Shown here piece by piece: positions 11,746 through 22,784 of a stretch of 64,000 nt of DNA. The stretch comes from Nautilus pompilius (Eukaryota; Mollusca; Cephalopoda; Nautilida; Nautilidae), in the NCBI GenBank assembly GCA_018389105.1, contig JACATO010000032.1, positions 310,001-374,000 of the forward strand, written 5' to 3'. The translations under genes were made by a program, and so were the position numbers. Under the pieces are notes generated by a model that was not told where the DNA came from, did no database searches, and saw only the letters and a program-made list of their open reading frames with translations. The number at the start of each line of letters is the position of its first letter. Positions within the stretch are counted from its first letter, which is position 1.

Positions 11746-13830
11746 CTTTCCAACTTCTTCCTTAATTTGTTGGTTTCTATTTCGCCTCACCATGTCTAAA
11801 TACACATTTTTTGCGTGAATTGTTAGACTCCAGACTTCTTTAGTGTACGTTACTGAAAAGATTTGATTTTCATTAATGCTATTTACCACTTTCACTGAAC
11901 CGTATAACTGCTGTTATGTGGGAGCCAGCCACCTGCTAACAGGTACACTCACACACATACAAACACAGGTGAAAAAAATCCTAGTTAGGATGCTGTAAGA
12001 ATTTAGATACTAAAAAGCAAGACCTTTTCTCACATTTCACTAAGCAACAAACTAAACTCTACTTACTGTCATCCACTCTTGGTTTAGAGGAGGTTCCTTA
12101 AAAATGACCCAGACACAGTTTCAGTATACTTCCAAATTTGCTTAAAATGTGAGTAGAGATAGAAAAGTTAAAGTAAACCTTGAAAATAGGGATGAAGCTA
12201 CAAAATGATATTTTAGACATTCATAAAGTAAACAAATCACAAGTTTCTTTTTATTTGTAGTAGAGATTTAATAAGTAAAATTTTGTCAACATGCAGAATA
12301 AATTTGAGATTTTTAACCATATTTTTACTCTTCACAATATCCAAGATCAGTTGATAAGTAGAAAGAAGTTGTCTGTTCATATCCCCGCCTTTTGATTACA
12401 TTTTCAGTTTATCCCTACTCTTGGTTCCTTTTTGTTTTTGCTAGGTTTTCTACTTACTTGTTTGACTTTTTATCAATTCGTATAACAGCATCTTAAGAAA
12501 GTCTGATATTCTCAGGCAACCATAATGTTTTTCACTAAATGCACTTGTCTGGTATGCAGCAGGGGTAGAGCTAGCCGCAAACTGCTGTCAAGACATATTT
12601 TACTTGCTGTAAATAACCTTTCCAAAACACCCCATGCATCTTCAGAGGGGTCACACCCAAAGTGTCTGTCTTTTATTTATACACAGTCTCCTTATCTCTG
12701 TTTTGCTTCTTTTTTAATATTCCAGGTGCTTACAGATCACTTGTCATCCTCCCAATAAAACTACTTTTAACAATGATTAATGTATCAATGTTTCAGAGTT
12801 TAAATTTAAAAATATTAAACAGAGACATTAATGTCTTTCTGCTGTAAAGACTAAAGAAATTGTAGCCAATGAGACTGCCCATCCATTCACATACCTGCAC
12901 CTGAATTTATTCTTGGAAGTGATAAAACAGAACTCATAATAAATGAAAAAAAAATAAAAAAACACTTCAAACCGAGAGATTTCAATCTATAAATACCAGT
13001 CGAATTGAAGTATGAAAAAAAAACCTTAGTTCCACTATATACTTCTTTACCAACAAACTGACTAAAAAAAAATTTTTTTTTCATGCTACACTAATTTTGT
13101 TTTCTTTCCATCTTACTTTTTCACTGCTTAATAACATTAACCTAAAGCTTTTCTGTTGGGGGGGGGGGGGGCGATGAATACAATACATGACCTCCCCAGA
13201 GCGGATATATATACATATATCTCCATGTAAATTTATAAAAGTAAAAATGAAAAATATTTTGGACAAATATACACTGGTGTTCAAAATTATGAACACACCA
13301 TATAAAAACAATTAAATTGCCTTTTCAACATTTTATTGCTAAACATGCATTATCCCAGCGAGAGAGAGAGAGAATAAAACTGTATCAGAACATATAAATC
13401 ATTAATTGTGATGTTATCATGCTTAGTCCACAAAATGCTCATTATTTTTATAAATGTTAAATTTAGTACATACTGAATGCATGTGCATGATGTTCTCATG
13501 TCCATACATTAATTTCTTACTACTAACTTGAATAACTGTTAGCTTAGCTTATATTATGGTTTTGTATAAATGTTAGTGAAACTCATTAATGATTGCTATT
13601 GCTTTGTTTTGAAGTAATAACAGCATCACAATTAATATTTTACATGCTCTGATACATAGTTCAACAGAATTCTCAATCAAAATTTGAATGCCAGTGTATA
13701 TTCAATAAATCCTTTGATATCTCATATTAGTTGTATTTTTGATACATCTAAGAGGAAACTCTTTAAAATAATAAAAAGATAAATAAAATGAAACAGAAAT
13801 TTACCGGAACTTTTCCATTGTTGATGCCAT
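11746..13830 (-). CDS. Candidate five-exon 5' part of an unrecognised gene
   Basis: Five minus-strand stretches chain in phase from an ATG: 13830-13805 (MASTMEKF plus two bases, donor GTAAAT), 12932-12895 (donor GTATGT), 12502-12458 (donor GTAAGT), 12096-12067 (donor GTAAGT) and 11852-11746 (acceptor TCTTTTCAG, donor GTCAGT). The chain is open for 82 codons. The longest exon reads TYTKEVWSLTIHAKNVYLD then a basic MVRRNRNQQIKEEVGK, which looks like real protein. I do not recognise the family and assign no function. Against it: four exons are only 26-45 nt, two acceptors are weak (12502, 12096), and I searched flexibly. Its ATG lies only 516 bp past the stop of the LZTS-like gene on the same strand. 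If real, it is a tandem neighbour with its promoter between 13.83 and 14.35 kb. A MITE lies in its first intron. Confidence 0.33.
13272..13696. mobile_element. TA-flanked MITE with long inverted arms
   Basis: Both ends are preceded by TA (13270-13271 and 13697-13698). The terminal inverted repeats start CACTGGTGTTCAAA on the left and CACTGGCATTCAAA on the right. A second, subterminal inverted pair matches well: the left copy near 13380-13420 and the right copy near 13612-13655 both contain ATTAATTGTGATG. No transposase is encoded. TA duplication and termini fit a non-autonomous Tc1/mariner element of 425 bp. Confidence 0.72.
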
Positions 13831-14020
13831 TTTCAAAAGCACAAAAAGTAAATATAGCACAGTATTTTTTACAAAAAAACTAGATGCACGCACACACACA
13901 CACAATGATTACTAATTTAAATCATAAAACATGACTTAAATTGTTTAAATATTATTTTAACACTAAACTAGAAAAACAGATGTAAGACTGAAATCAAAAT
14001 TGAGCCATCATTGTTCTCTT

Positions 14021-14026
14021 TTTATT
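14021..14026 (-). terminator. Candidate polyadenylation signal AATAAA for the LZTS-like gene
   Basis: The plus strand reads TTTATT, giving AATAAA on the minus strand about 320 nt after the stop codon at 14346. It is the best-placed copy, because it lies before the candidate downstream ATG at 13830. AATAAA is common by chance in such AT-rich sequence, so this is only a suggestion. Confidence 0.35.
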
Positions 14027-14345
14027 GTCAGAGAACAATACTTGTAAAACTTTGGATTTAAAAAAACTGTAGAAATATACATGAAAAGTTTTTGTTACTA
14101 GTGCTAGAAGCACCTTAACATAATTAATGAAGCATACAGAAAAATATTCAGCAGAAAAGAAAGTAATATTGCAGCAATCACATCAGATCGATGATCAATT
14201 GTCTTAAGGACAATGTACGAAATCAAATCTCCACTCTCCCATAATTTCTTTAGTGACACAGCTACTGTAGGTTGGTTACCTGGTTTTTATGATTGTTTTA
14301 CTTTTCATTTAAAACATGGTCAAACTGTTTTGTTCTTAAAATAAA

Positions 14346-15611
14346 TCAACAGACAGATTCTTCCCCACCATTCAAAGCCAGAAGTTTCATATCCCTGTTC
14401 TCCAATTCCAAAGTGAGCTGTTCAACTTCTGCTTCAAGCATTCGGTTTTTACGAAACATCTGCACATAGTTCAGCTGTAGCTGCTTCTGGTAGCGAATGA
14501 CTTTGGTTTTCTCCTCCAGCCACTGGTCTCGTTCACGCTCCAGATTTTCTTCCCATACCTCCTGTTGTTCTTTGGCTTGTTTGAGTTCTGACTGAAGCAA
14601 GGACACTTGCTTGTCCTTTTCTGATATCAATGATGGTTTCAAAAGTTCACAGGAAAATTCTGGTGAGTCCAGGGAATTGTCCGTCTGGCTGGCTGCTTCA
14701 CAAACATCTACAACCATCTCTACCCCATGAAGGCTTGAAGCACTTCGCTGCATATTTAATTCATCTATTCGCGAATTAATATCTTTGAATTTTCCCAAAT
14801 GATCGTTTTTCTTTTCCATATCAACTTGTTTGTTTCTAACTTGAGACTTTAAAGTTTTCAGTTCTTCAGACTTCTTTGTTAGCTTGTCTTTGTTTTCAGT
14901 TAGTTTGCTTTTCATTTGTGCACATTCTTCATGTTTGACATGTAGGTCCCAGCTGACCTGTTCCACTTCTGACTGTAAATGTTGACCCTCTTTGTCCAAT
15001 TTGCTGCACCTCCTTGCCAGCTCATTTTTCTCTTCTAACAACTTATCATAGTCCCCTTTCAGAGATTTTTTCTCCTGCTGCAACTTGTACAACTGTAATG
15101 ATAACATCTGCTCAGATTTGCAGGCTCTTCTTTGTTGCAGCTTGATTTTTCGTTCACAGTCCTCTCTTATTTCTTTTGCTTCTAAATACCATTTGTTCTT
15201 TTGTTCTTCATGTACCTGGAATATTGCTCTCTCATTTCTGTCCATTACCTCACGTAAAAGATTTATCTCTGTTTCCTTTTCTTTTAACATTGCCTCCAGT
15301 TCACCAACACCACTGTCACTGGGTGATGGGGTCTGAACATAGCATTCTATGTGATTGGAAGACAAGTGACTTAAACTAGAAGATGGGAGGGAGTCGGGTC
15401 TGTCAGAGCGCTTGTTGTAATCACTGGAGAAACTATCACCCTGCAGAGATGTATTGTTTGAGCCCTGGCTAGTCATGTTGTAGTCTTGCGATCCATACCC
15501 ATCATCCTGACTAGATGACTTCCTCTCTTGCTGAGCTCGAACTGGATTTACATATTTGTTCGGGATTACTGGTTTAAATGCAATTGGACGGATGAGACCC
15601 TTCCCTGGACT
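14346..15611 (-). CDS. LZTS: LZTS/N4BP3-family scaffold protein, C-terminal coding exon
   Basis: This exon carries residues 165-585 of a 585-residue protein. It begins after a clear acceptor (TTTTTGTTTTTCCAG) with SPGKGLIRPIAFKPVIPNKY, matching the conserved RP-AFKPV-P segment of the family. A serine-rich linker follows, then SPSDSGVGELEAMLKEKE, the family's hallmark start of the coiled coil. Long heptad-rich coiled coil runs almost to the end. The C-terminal signature ERERDQWLEEK...RYQKQLQLNYVQMFRKNRMLE is the Fez1-domain end seen in LZTS and N4BP3 proteins. Vertebrate relatives are cytoplasmic, synaptic or centrosomal scaffolds, some linked to growth control and dendritic-spine signalling; the same role here is inference. 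The protein ends in Ser-Val-Cys, possibly a weak PDZ ligand. Stop TGA at 14346. The invertebrate gene may be equally related to LZTS1-3 and N4BP3. Confidence 0.93.
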   Translation of the reverse strand, partial: SPGKGLIRPIAFKPVIPNKYVNPVRAQQERKSSSQDDGYGSQDYNMTSQGSNNTSLQGDSFSSDYNKRSDRPDSLPSSSLSHLSSNHIECYVQTPSPSDSGVGELEAMLKEKETEINLLREVMDRNERAIFQVHEEQKNKWYLEAKEIREDCERKIKLQQRRACKSEQMLSLQLYKLQQEKKSLKGDYDKLLEEKNELARRCSKLDKEGQHLQSEVEQVSWDLHVKHEECAQMKSKLTENKDKLTKKSEELKTLKSQVRNKQVDMEKKNDHLGKFKDINSRIDELNMQRSASSLHGVEMVVDVCEAASQTDNSLDSPEFSCELLKPSLISEKDKQVSLLQSELKQAKEQQEVWEENLERERDQWLEEKTKVIRYQKQLQLNYVQMFRKNRMLEAEVEQLTLELENRDMKLLALNGGEESVC

Positions 15612-17074
15612 CTGGAAAAACAAAAATAAATGATATTAAGCAAATTAATTTTACAATAAAAATTTACATATTAAGTTGTCTAGGAAGAGATTAACAGTGG
15701 CAGCAATAAAAATAATTCTCTCATAGCAAACATTTCAAAGAATACAAGTAGATCTGATATTCACATAAATGTTCTTTCAACAATAGTACAGACATAGCAA
15801 ATCACAACCTTCAAATGTTAATTTTAAGAAATCCTTTGGAAAAATTTTGGTGAAGCAAAGGCTAGTTAAAACAAGCAATATCACTAAATAATGAAACATG
15901 AAATATAACAGGATTTTTCTGCTGAATACATATTTATTTTGCATAGTTCCTGTCAAAATTTTCAAAGGCAATTATCCTATGGAACGATAAATATTTGTGT
16001 TGACAGAAGGGAAACAATTTTGAGCATGACAACAAATGAGGAATTTTCTTTTTAAATAGAAATTTAATGGTTTTAATACTAGAAAACAAGTCTTTTAAAA
16101 AAAAAAGGAGCTTAAATTTAAATTTAATCTACATCATTCTTAGAATAAAAATTATCCAAAACATTAGCAATATAGAACAGTGCAAAAGAATTTAACTGTC
16201 TAATGGTCATCTCTTTATCAGGTTATTTTTAGAAGACAGATACAACTGACCAAGGATCAACTGTTTCTTATCTGCTGAATGTGTACTTTTGCAAATATGT
16301 GCACACGAATCAAGGAATAAATAAATACAGGTTATGAAACAACCAATATTCTACATTAATGTCTGCCTATTTTATTTCTACACAGGTCTATACCCAAGTC
16401 CTAGACTCCACAAACTGCACATCTCCAAATGCAGTAACCCATTTAAATAATATTCACAAGATTTAAATTACCAAACAAAGTTTTAACAAATGCAAAATTA
16501 CTTCATTTATAGTTGTTTTAACAAGAAATTGTTTTGTTAAGAACTTATTCCTTTATTACTAGTTTGTTCTTTTAAAATTACTGAATAACCAAAGAAACTA
16601 TAATAGCAGTTCTTTTATGGAGTTTTTCTCCATTATTTCCCAAAATATTGTTATTTCAGATTTCTCTGGACCACAGACTAATAATAATAATAAAAAAAAC
16701 AAGGACTAACTTAAGGGGGAGGAGCAAAGAGTGAAGGGAGTGTAAATACAACACTAATGTGTCTTTACTAACTCACCAATAAGTCATATTGTACTGGTAC
16801 AGTAATGTGTAAACAGCTGACTATATGAATTAAACCTACTTTGAACATGTAAACATGAATTCATACAATTTTTGGACCACTTTGATTTCAAAGCATTACT
16901 TTATCCAAAGACTTCATTCTTCTTGTATCATCATTTCAAATTTTTCCAAAAAAATAGCAATTATTTTTTAGTCAATATACTGGGTTATTTGGTAAAAAAA
17001 CAAACCAGGATAATAGAGAGTACTAACTAAACATCTCAATTCTCTTCCCTAATCACCCATACTTGAGTTTATGC

Positions 17075-17263
17075 AGTCCGTTGTCTCACAGAAAAGGTGT
17101 CTCAAGTAAAGGTCCCACCAGAACTCTTCATTTTATGATATGGAAAGGAAATGATCAGATGGTGAAGTGGCCAGGCCAGGCCAGGCCAGATAGCAGGGTT
17201 GCCAAAACTGAGCTGGTCCCTGCTGAAAATCAAACTCAGGTGGCCAGTCTAACCACTGAATTT
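17075..17263 (-). repeat. tRNA-derived SINE fragment
   Basis: On the minus strand an A-box-like CAGTGGTTAGACTGG (17258-17244) is followed by a B-box-like GTTTGATTTTC (17236-17226), spaced as in a tRNA promoter. The body continues to lower coordinates. It includes a local (GGCCA)n expansion at about 17172-17190. The B box is degenerate. Confidence 0.5.
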
Positions 17264-17431
17264 GTAGTTAACTTGAAAATTGTTATTATCTAGAATACGA
17301 GTCTCATATCTTAATAGTGTGTAAAAATTGGACAAATTTTATAGAGAAAATAAAGTATAATTATATTAAGTAAGAAAAAATTAATACTTATGTTTATAAA
17401 TAAAAAAGGTAAAACAATGTGAGCTATCTTG

Positions 17432-17602
17432 AAATAAATCAAATTAAGAAAAACCTATTAATGACCCATTTTCATTTACACTTATGAGGAAAATGAACTG
17501 GAAGTTGTATTCAACATACAGATCTGTGTCAACTATAGCAAACTCATGCAGAATTATTTTCCTAGCTGAAATTTCCTCTTTGATGCTATCAACCACTGAT
17601 AG
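17432..17602 (-). other. Protein-like open frame overlapping a 65-bp dispersed repeat
   Basis: On the minus strand, after an acceptor-like TATTTCTTCCAG (17616-17605), a frame is open for 52 codons (17602-17447, stop at 17446-17444). It reads SVVDSIKEEISARKIILHEF and then AIVDTDLYVEYNFQF, with protein-like composition. Its 3' third lies in a 65-bp sequence (17432-17496) found identically at 24279-24343, next to a Tc1 fossil. It is probably a transposon fragment. An alternative exon of the LZTS-like gene is less likely, because no good donor follows. Confidence 0.35.
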
Positions 17603-17669
17603 AACTGGAAGAAATATTGGCAGATGTTTTTACTTCTTGATTGAGTGTACTATAATTTTGCATTCTGAT

Positions 17670-17672
<3 letters not shown>

Positions 17673-17715
<43 letters not shown>
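17673..17715. repeat. (AG)n microsatellite
   Basis: An uninterrupted AG dinucleotide run of about 42 bp. Confidence 0.97.
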
Positions 17716-17717
<2 letters not shown>

Positions 17718-17941
17718 AGATTAACATAGTAATCTACAGAAAATCCTATTAGCCTTTTTTAAATGAGTTAAATCTCTGTAATTATTGATACCTTATTAAA
17801 AGGAAATGCATACACAATCAATTATGCTAAAATTTTAAATGCTGAAAAAATTATTTTTGCTAGACCTTTAATCTGTATCCTGTTTATCAAAGATAATCCA
17901 ATTCAATCATTAGAGATTAAAAAATATATATGGCTATGATA

Positions 17942-18146
17942 TTCCTATAACTTGCATTAGACACCATGGGGACAGAACTTGCATTTGAACTGATCAATTA
18001 GCAATCACTTGGCTAATTCCATTCTTTTAGTGTTCATAATGTATTCTTACGTGCAAAACAAGGAACAGAATTAGCTAAATGATATCTGGACTGGTCAGTT
18101 CAAATATCGACTCTGCCCCCATGGTGTCTAATGCAAGTTATAGGAA
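17942..18146. mobile_element. Foldback/MITE with ~85-bp inverted arms
   Basis: The left arm starts TTCCTATAACTTGCATTAG and the right arm, read inward on the minus strand, starts with the same bases. Similarity continues through GACACCATGGGG and a further 50 bp or so, leaving a loop of about 45 bp. A 9-bp direct repeat ATGATATTC occurs at 17936-17944 and 18156-18164 and could be a target duplication, although it is not placed symmetrically. There is no coding capacity. Confidence 0.7.
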
Positions 18147-21100
18147 CACCTGCAGATGATATTCATTTTAAAATGATAAAAAGATTGAAAAACATTGCTT
18201 GGACCTTTTTTTTACAAAACAAAAAAAACAACAAAGTGATAAGCAGTCACTTTACAGTTTAAATTATAATGCATATAAAAAATAATCGCCAAAGATAAGA
18301 ACGAAAGCAAAAGTTCATACTTGATGGTAAATTTTTAAAAAAAGAAAAAAAGACTGACATCTTTTGTTTGACCAAAAGCAAAGCATGGCTAAATTTAAAG
18401 GTCACGAAAAGGGTAAAAAGAAAATAAGTACGGTGACAACCACTTCCTAGGTTCTGGTGGAATGTTAAGCATAGAAGATAGTCTCATCATATTTTCCATT
18501 CCCTTCAGCCACTAATGTATCTTCAAGAACTTCCCACCATCATCGCCAAAACAAATATTCCAGGAAATAAAAGGCCCAGTCTGTTTACTTGATGCCTTTT
18601 ATTTGTACCACAGGATGGTGAAAGGCCCTGCGCAAACTGACTTGACCTTTTCATTTCCATCCACAAAGTAGCCAGGACCAACAACTCAAAATGTTTCACA
18701 AGTATTAACCAGACTATTGAACACACACATACTACCAACTAAAGTAAAAACTGTGATATCCTCCTTCAGGTAGCTTTTCTAAAGCTGATCGATAAATGTG
18801 CTTAATGGGACTAAGACACAGTTATCTTTAAAAAAAAACAAAAACAAATTTAAAAGATTTGTTAGGTGTATGTATATAAATAAACTTTCTTGTAATTTAT
18901 ATTAACTAAAAAGTATTAATTTGTTTATAATTACAGAAACCATCCATTTTCATCTCCATTCTATGTAGAAAAAAAGAAAAATAAATAAAGCAACTGATGA
19001 CTTACAGAACCAAGGTTTTCTGGTGAAGCTCAAATGAGTAGTATCAGAGATACCAGCATGTGATACAATATAAAGTACTATCACAATTGGTAGTGGAATG
19101 TATAAGGCATTACTCACCTATGTTGCTCTCACACAGGATTCCACAGTAAAACAATGGCTATCTAGCTGGTTTAGTCATGTCTGCCTTATCACTAAAAATC
19201 TCTGCACAATTAGTTATAGCCCAGGATCATTGGACCCAAACACATGATTAGTCACTCCAAGTATTTATCTCTTATCTGCCCATTTCAAAAGATGAATGCA
19301 AGTGGAAATTAAGTTTTGTAAATCTTGGCTACATCAAAATGATTACTTTTACTAAGTAATTATTATTGTATGAAAAGATTATCAGCTTTTTCTCCGAGAA
19401 TTAATAAAATATTTACATTAATGAATGCTTTAGATATTTTTCATGTCACTTTAAATTTGGATATATTGGTGGAAAATCAAGTTTTAATAGTATAACCAAT
19501 GAAAATAGGTAAACTTTGCTCTTACAAATTGTAAGAAATACATCTCTTAATGCAACAATCATTATTATTAGTTGGAAGTGGTAGGCAGACTCCCCAGAAC
19601 CATAAATCTGTTTATGGCTTACTCTATAAAAATTAAATCAGAAACTAGTATTACTTACATAATGCTCTAAAAAAGAAAAAAAATTTTACTGCAACACTGA
19701 GTTTTAAGAACTAACTTTTGATTTAAAAATTCAAAGTTTACATGTCCTAATTAAATGATATAACAAAATAAAAACATTAACCAATATTTATTTCCAAGTA
19801 GATTTCCGGAGTAGGTGGAGACAGGTAATTGCACTGACCTGCTGTTTGGTCAGATCTTAAGACCATTATAACTGCCACCAGCCATAGCCAAAGCAAAGCG
19901 CATGATGGTGGAGAGAGCAAAGACAAGACCAATAAAAAGGTTGAGAGTAATAAATGACTTTTCAAAGACTATTCATGATACAAATGTTAGGAAAGAATTT
20001 GAGTTATTTCCTGGCAGGGGTACAGCTATCCGGAGGAAGTAATGAAGTAATTTTAATAAGTTTTTTTTTTTTTTTTTGGCACAGCAGCAAAGTAAAAGTG
20101 TTCCAGGTTATTATGTATCTTTAGTTTATCTGCATGATTTTTTTTAAAAACTTAAAACCTGATTCAGTAGGTATGAAAAAAAAAGTGAAAATCAAAAATA
20201 AACAATGGAAGTCTCTTTTCCTTAAAAAATTGTATACTTTTGTTTTAAATAAAGAAATACTAACCCCAAGAAAAAAAGAGAGTTAAATGTAATTATAAAT
20301 TGAGCTAACAATAACTAATGTTTGAGAAAGCCTGTAAATATGTTGATAAAAAATGTTTGGCATTGCAATTTTCGCATATCAGATATACTAACAAAGTTGA
20401 CTGAGCAGCTATCAAGGTCTTAAAACAATACTTAAAGATTTTAAACTACTATTAGACAGGTAATCAATGTGGGCAATTTATTAAGTTTCACCTATAACAA
20501 CAAATTTCTAACTTTAAAAAAAATTAAATCATCATCTTTGAATAATAGATAAATAAACTAATATTAATAAAGATTATTTTTAAATCTTAACTATAATTTT
20601 ATGCAATCCAGTATGATTTTTATTTTTAAAGTTTCTCACTTTTGAATAGCAAGACATGGAATACGCGAGTTAGCACCATTGGATGAGGATATAAAGCTAT
20701 ACTAAATCGTGTGTATCATGTAAAATGTAATGGCGACAACCTTATCATGTTTGTTTTTGGTAATGAAGGTTATAATTAAGTTATAGACAAAGTAGTTTTT
20801 TTTTCTTTTTTTACCTGTCTAATCTTAATGAGGAACCCATTCTGAGTTTAGAGTAACAGCTGTTTATGGCAGTGTTTTTATAACACTTGAATTTATGATA
20901 TTAAGTACGTTTTTTTTTTTTATTTTATATTTCCTGTATCAATTAAAGCATTCCAGAACACACATAATTATTAGGAAATATTTCCTAATACAATATTTAA
21001 AAAGTTAAGAGAAAATAAATTTTAAAATTGTAAACCCATTTAATGAAAACCACGTCTAGTACTAAGCATAGCTGTTAAGTATATCAGTAACAATAGAAAT

Positions 21101-22234
21101 TAAATAGCATTTCACAGAAGTGTATTAAAAAGATCATTTCAAAATCTCTACTGGTGCTTGTTCTGACATTTCCTCTTAAAATACTATATTAGTCAACAAA
21201 TTTTAATGCACCATGTGATAATGTTATTCAACTTTGATAGGTTTTAAATTCCACCATTAGTCACAAAAATTTGTTAAAGAGCAACTACAATGTTTCTTCC
21301 CAATAGATATATCTATTGTACTGAGACTTCTGGATCAAAATGTTTGTTTGTTTTTTTTAAAAAAGAAATTCAAATCATTGATAGCTTCATATCAATACAG
21401 AATTGAAATGTTAAACAGACTAGAGCAAATGTAGAAAAAAAGTAAATAATATCTCCAAGACTAGCCCCCAAATACATACAATGCAGTTTCTAGTTCCAAA
21501 AGTTGTAAAACTTTGGTCATTACTTAACTTTAAAAAAATAGTTTTTCAAACTGCTCAAATGACTTGAGAGAAAAGCAAGCAAATGTTTATTGAGTTTATC
21601 CTATTAGTATTTACTATCAAAGGTCCTTTAGTGATGATACCAGTTCATACATGGTATGGCAATAAAGTACAAACAAGAAATGGCAACTTCTATCAATACA
21701 CTCATAACCAACTGTTCCATTTACCACAACACACTATGTCTGAGTTTATTCACTAACACAGAACAGCATGAATAAAGCTAATTAATTCTTAAGACCTTGG
21801 TTGCATGATAGTTAAAATTTTTTTGAATAGGACAGAATTTTTGAAAAATTAACTCTTCACTGATATCATAGGTACTTTATCAAAGTAAATGAAGTAAAAT
21901 ATTTTAAAAAATTGTATGAATACAGACTAATCTGCTTCAATCACACACACATAAAAACCAGTATGTGAAAAGAAATGTTTACAAACAGAATAAAACTTCT
22001 GTTTATACAATTTATATTTCATTTTCTTTAAATCCACTGATAAAGTTAAATACAATTTCAGTGACAGCTCAGGAAAAGGTGTTTTGAAAAAAAAATAATA
22101 ATCACTAAGTAAAGTTTTTATTTTGGTAAAAATTCAAACTATACTAAAAAGCAAACAAATACATTGAAAGTTAAATACAGAAATAGATTATTTAGATGGA
22201 AGGTAAATTATTTTTATTTCAGAATCACTGTTAA

Positions 22235-22404
22235 CCCTTTTAAGATGGTCACTTTTGAAAGTTTCTAGCTAGAAAGATAGAAACTGACTGCCACCATTGA
22301 TTTACTAGATGCTGCTTTATTTAAAGGCAATTGTTGATTGGTCCACACTGTTCAGAAAGGCTCTTTTATGGGGCCTACAGATCAGTCCCATCATCTTCTG
22401 AGGG
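22235..22404. mobile_element. piggyBac-type MITE flanked by TTAA
   Basis: TTAA lies immediately outside both ends (22231-22234 and 22405-22408). The inverted ends read CCCTTTTAAGATGG and CCCTCAGAAGATGA, resembling piggyBac termini (CCCT...). The 170-bp element has no coding frame. Confidence 0.66.
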
Positions 22405-22784
22405 TTAAAATAAGTGTAACATCATCGAGTACACACAATTTCAACTCACTAAAGAACCAGTTAAAGAAATGAAGTAAGTGCAATCATTTCATGGACACAT
22501 TCTACAGAAACCGTATTAAATTAAAATTACTTTGAATTCATATTACATTTTTAATAAGTTAATATTTTTTAAAATAGTAATTGACTTTTTTAAAAGAAAC
22601 GAAATAATGTTACAAACTTTTTCATGAATATAATGTTGCTGCAAATTGCTACAATTAAAAAAAAAACAATTACTTTCCCAAATTTCCAGAAGGGCTATAA
22701 ACATTTTTTTTTTACATTTGTTAAGCATAGTATTTCTCAAGATTTTATATTTTAATTTTGCATGTACATGATTTTATATATATA

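Noticed and set aside
15085-15379. Plus-strand ORFs inside the LZTS-like exon
   Set aside because: They are antisense shadows of the coiled-coil coding sequence.
18440-18740. Locally GC-richer stretch with a 71-codon minus-strand ORF
   Set aside because: No B box, no domain and no splice signals; no category could be supported.
19777-19965. Short minus-strand ORF beginning with a hydrophobic, signal-peptide-like segment
   Set aside because: Hydrophobic Leu/Val stretches are expected in T-rich frames; there is no splice partner or conserved motif.
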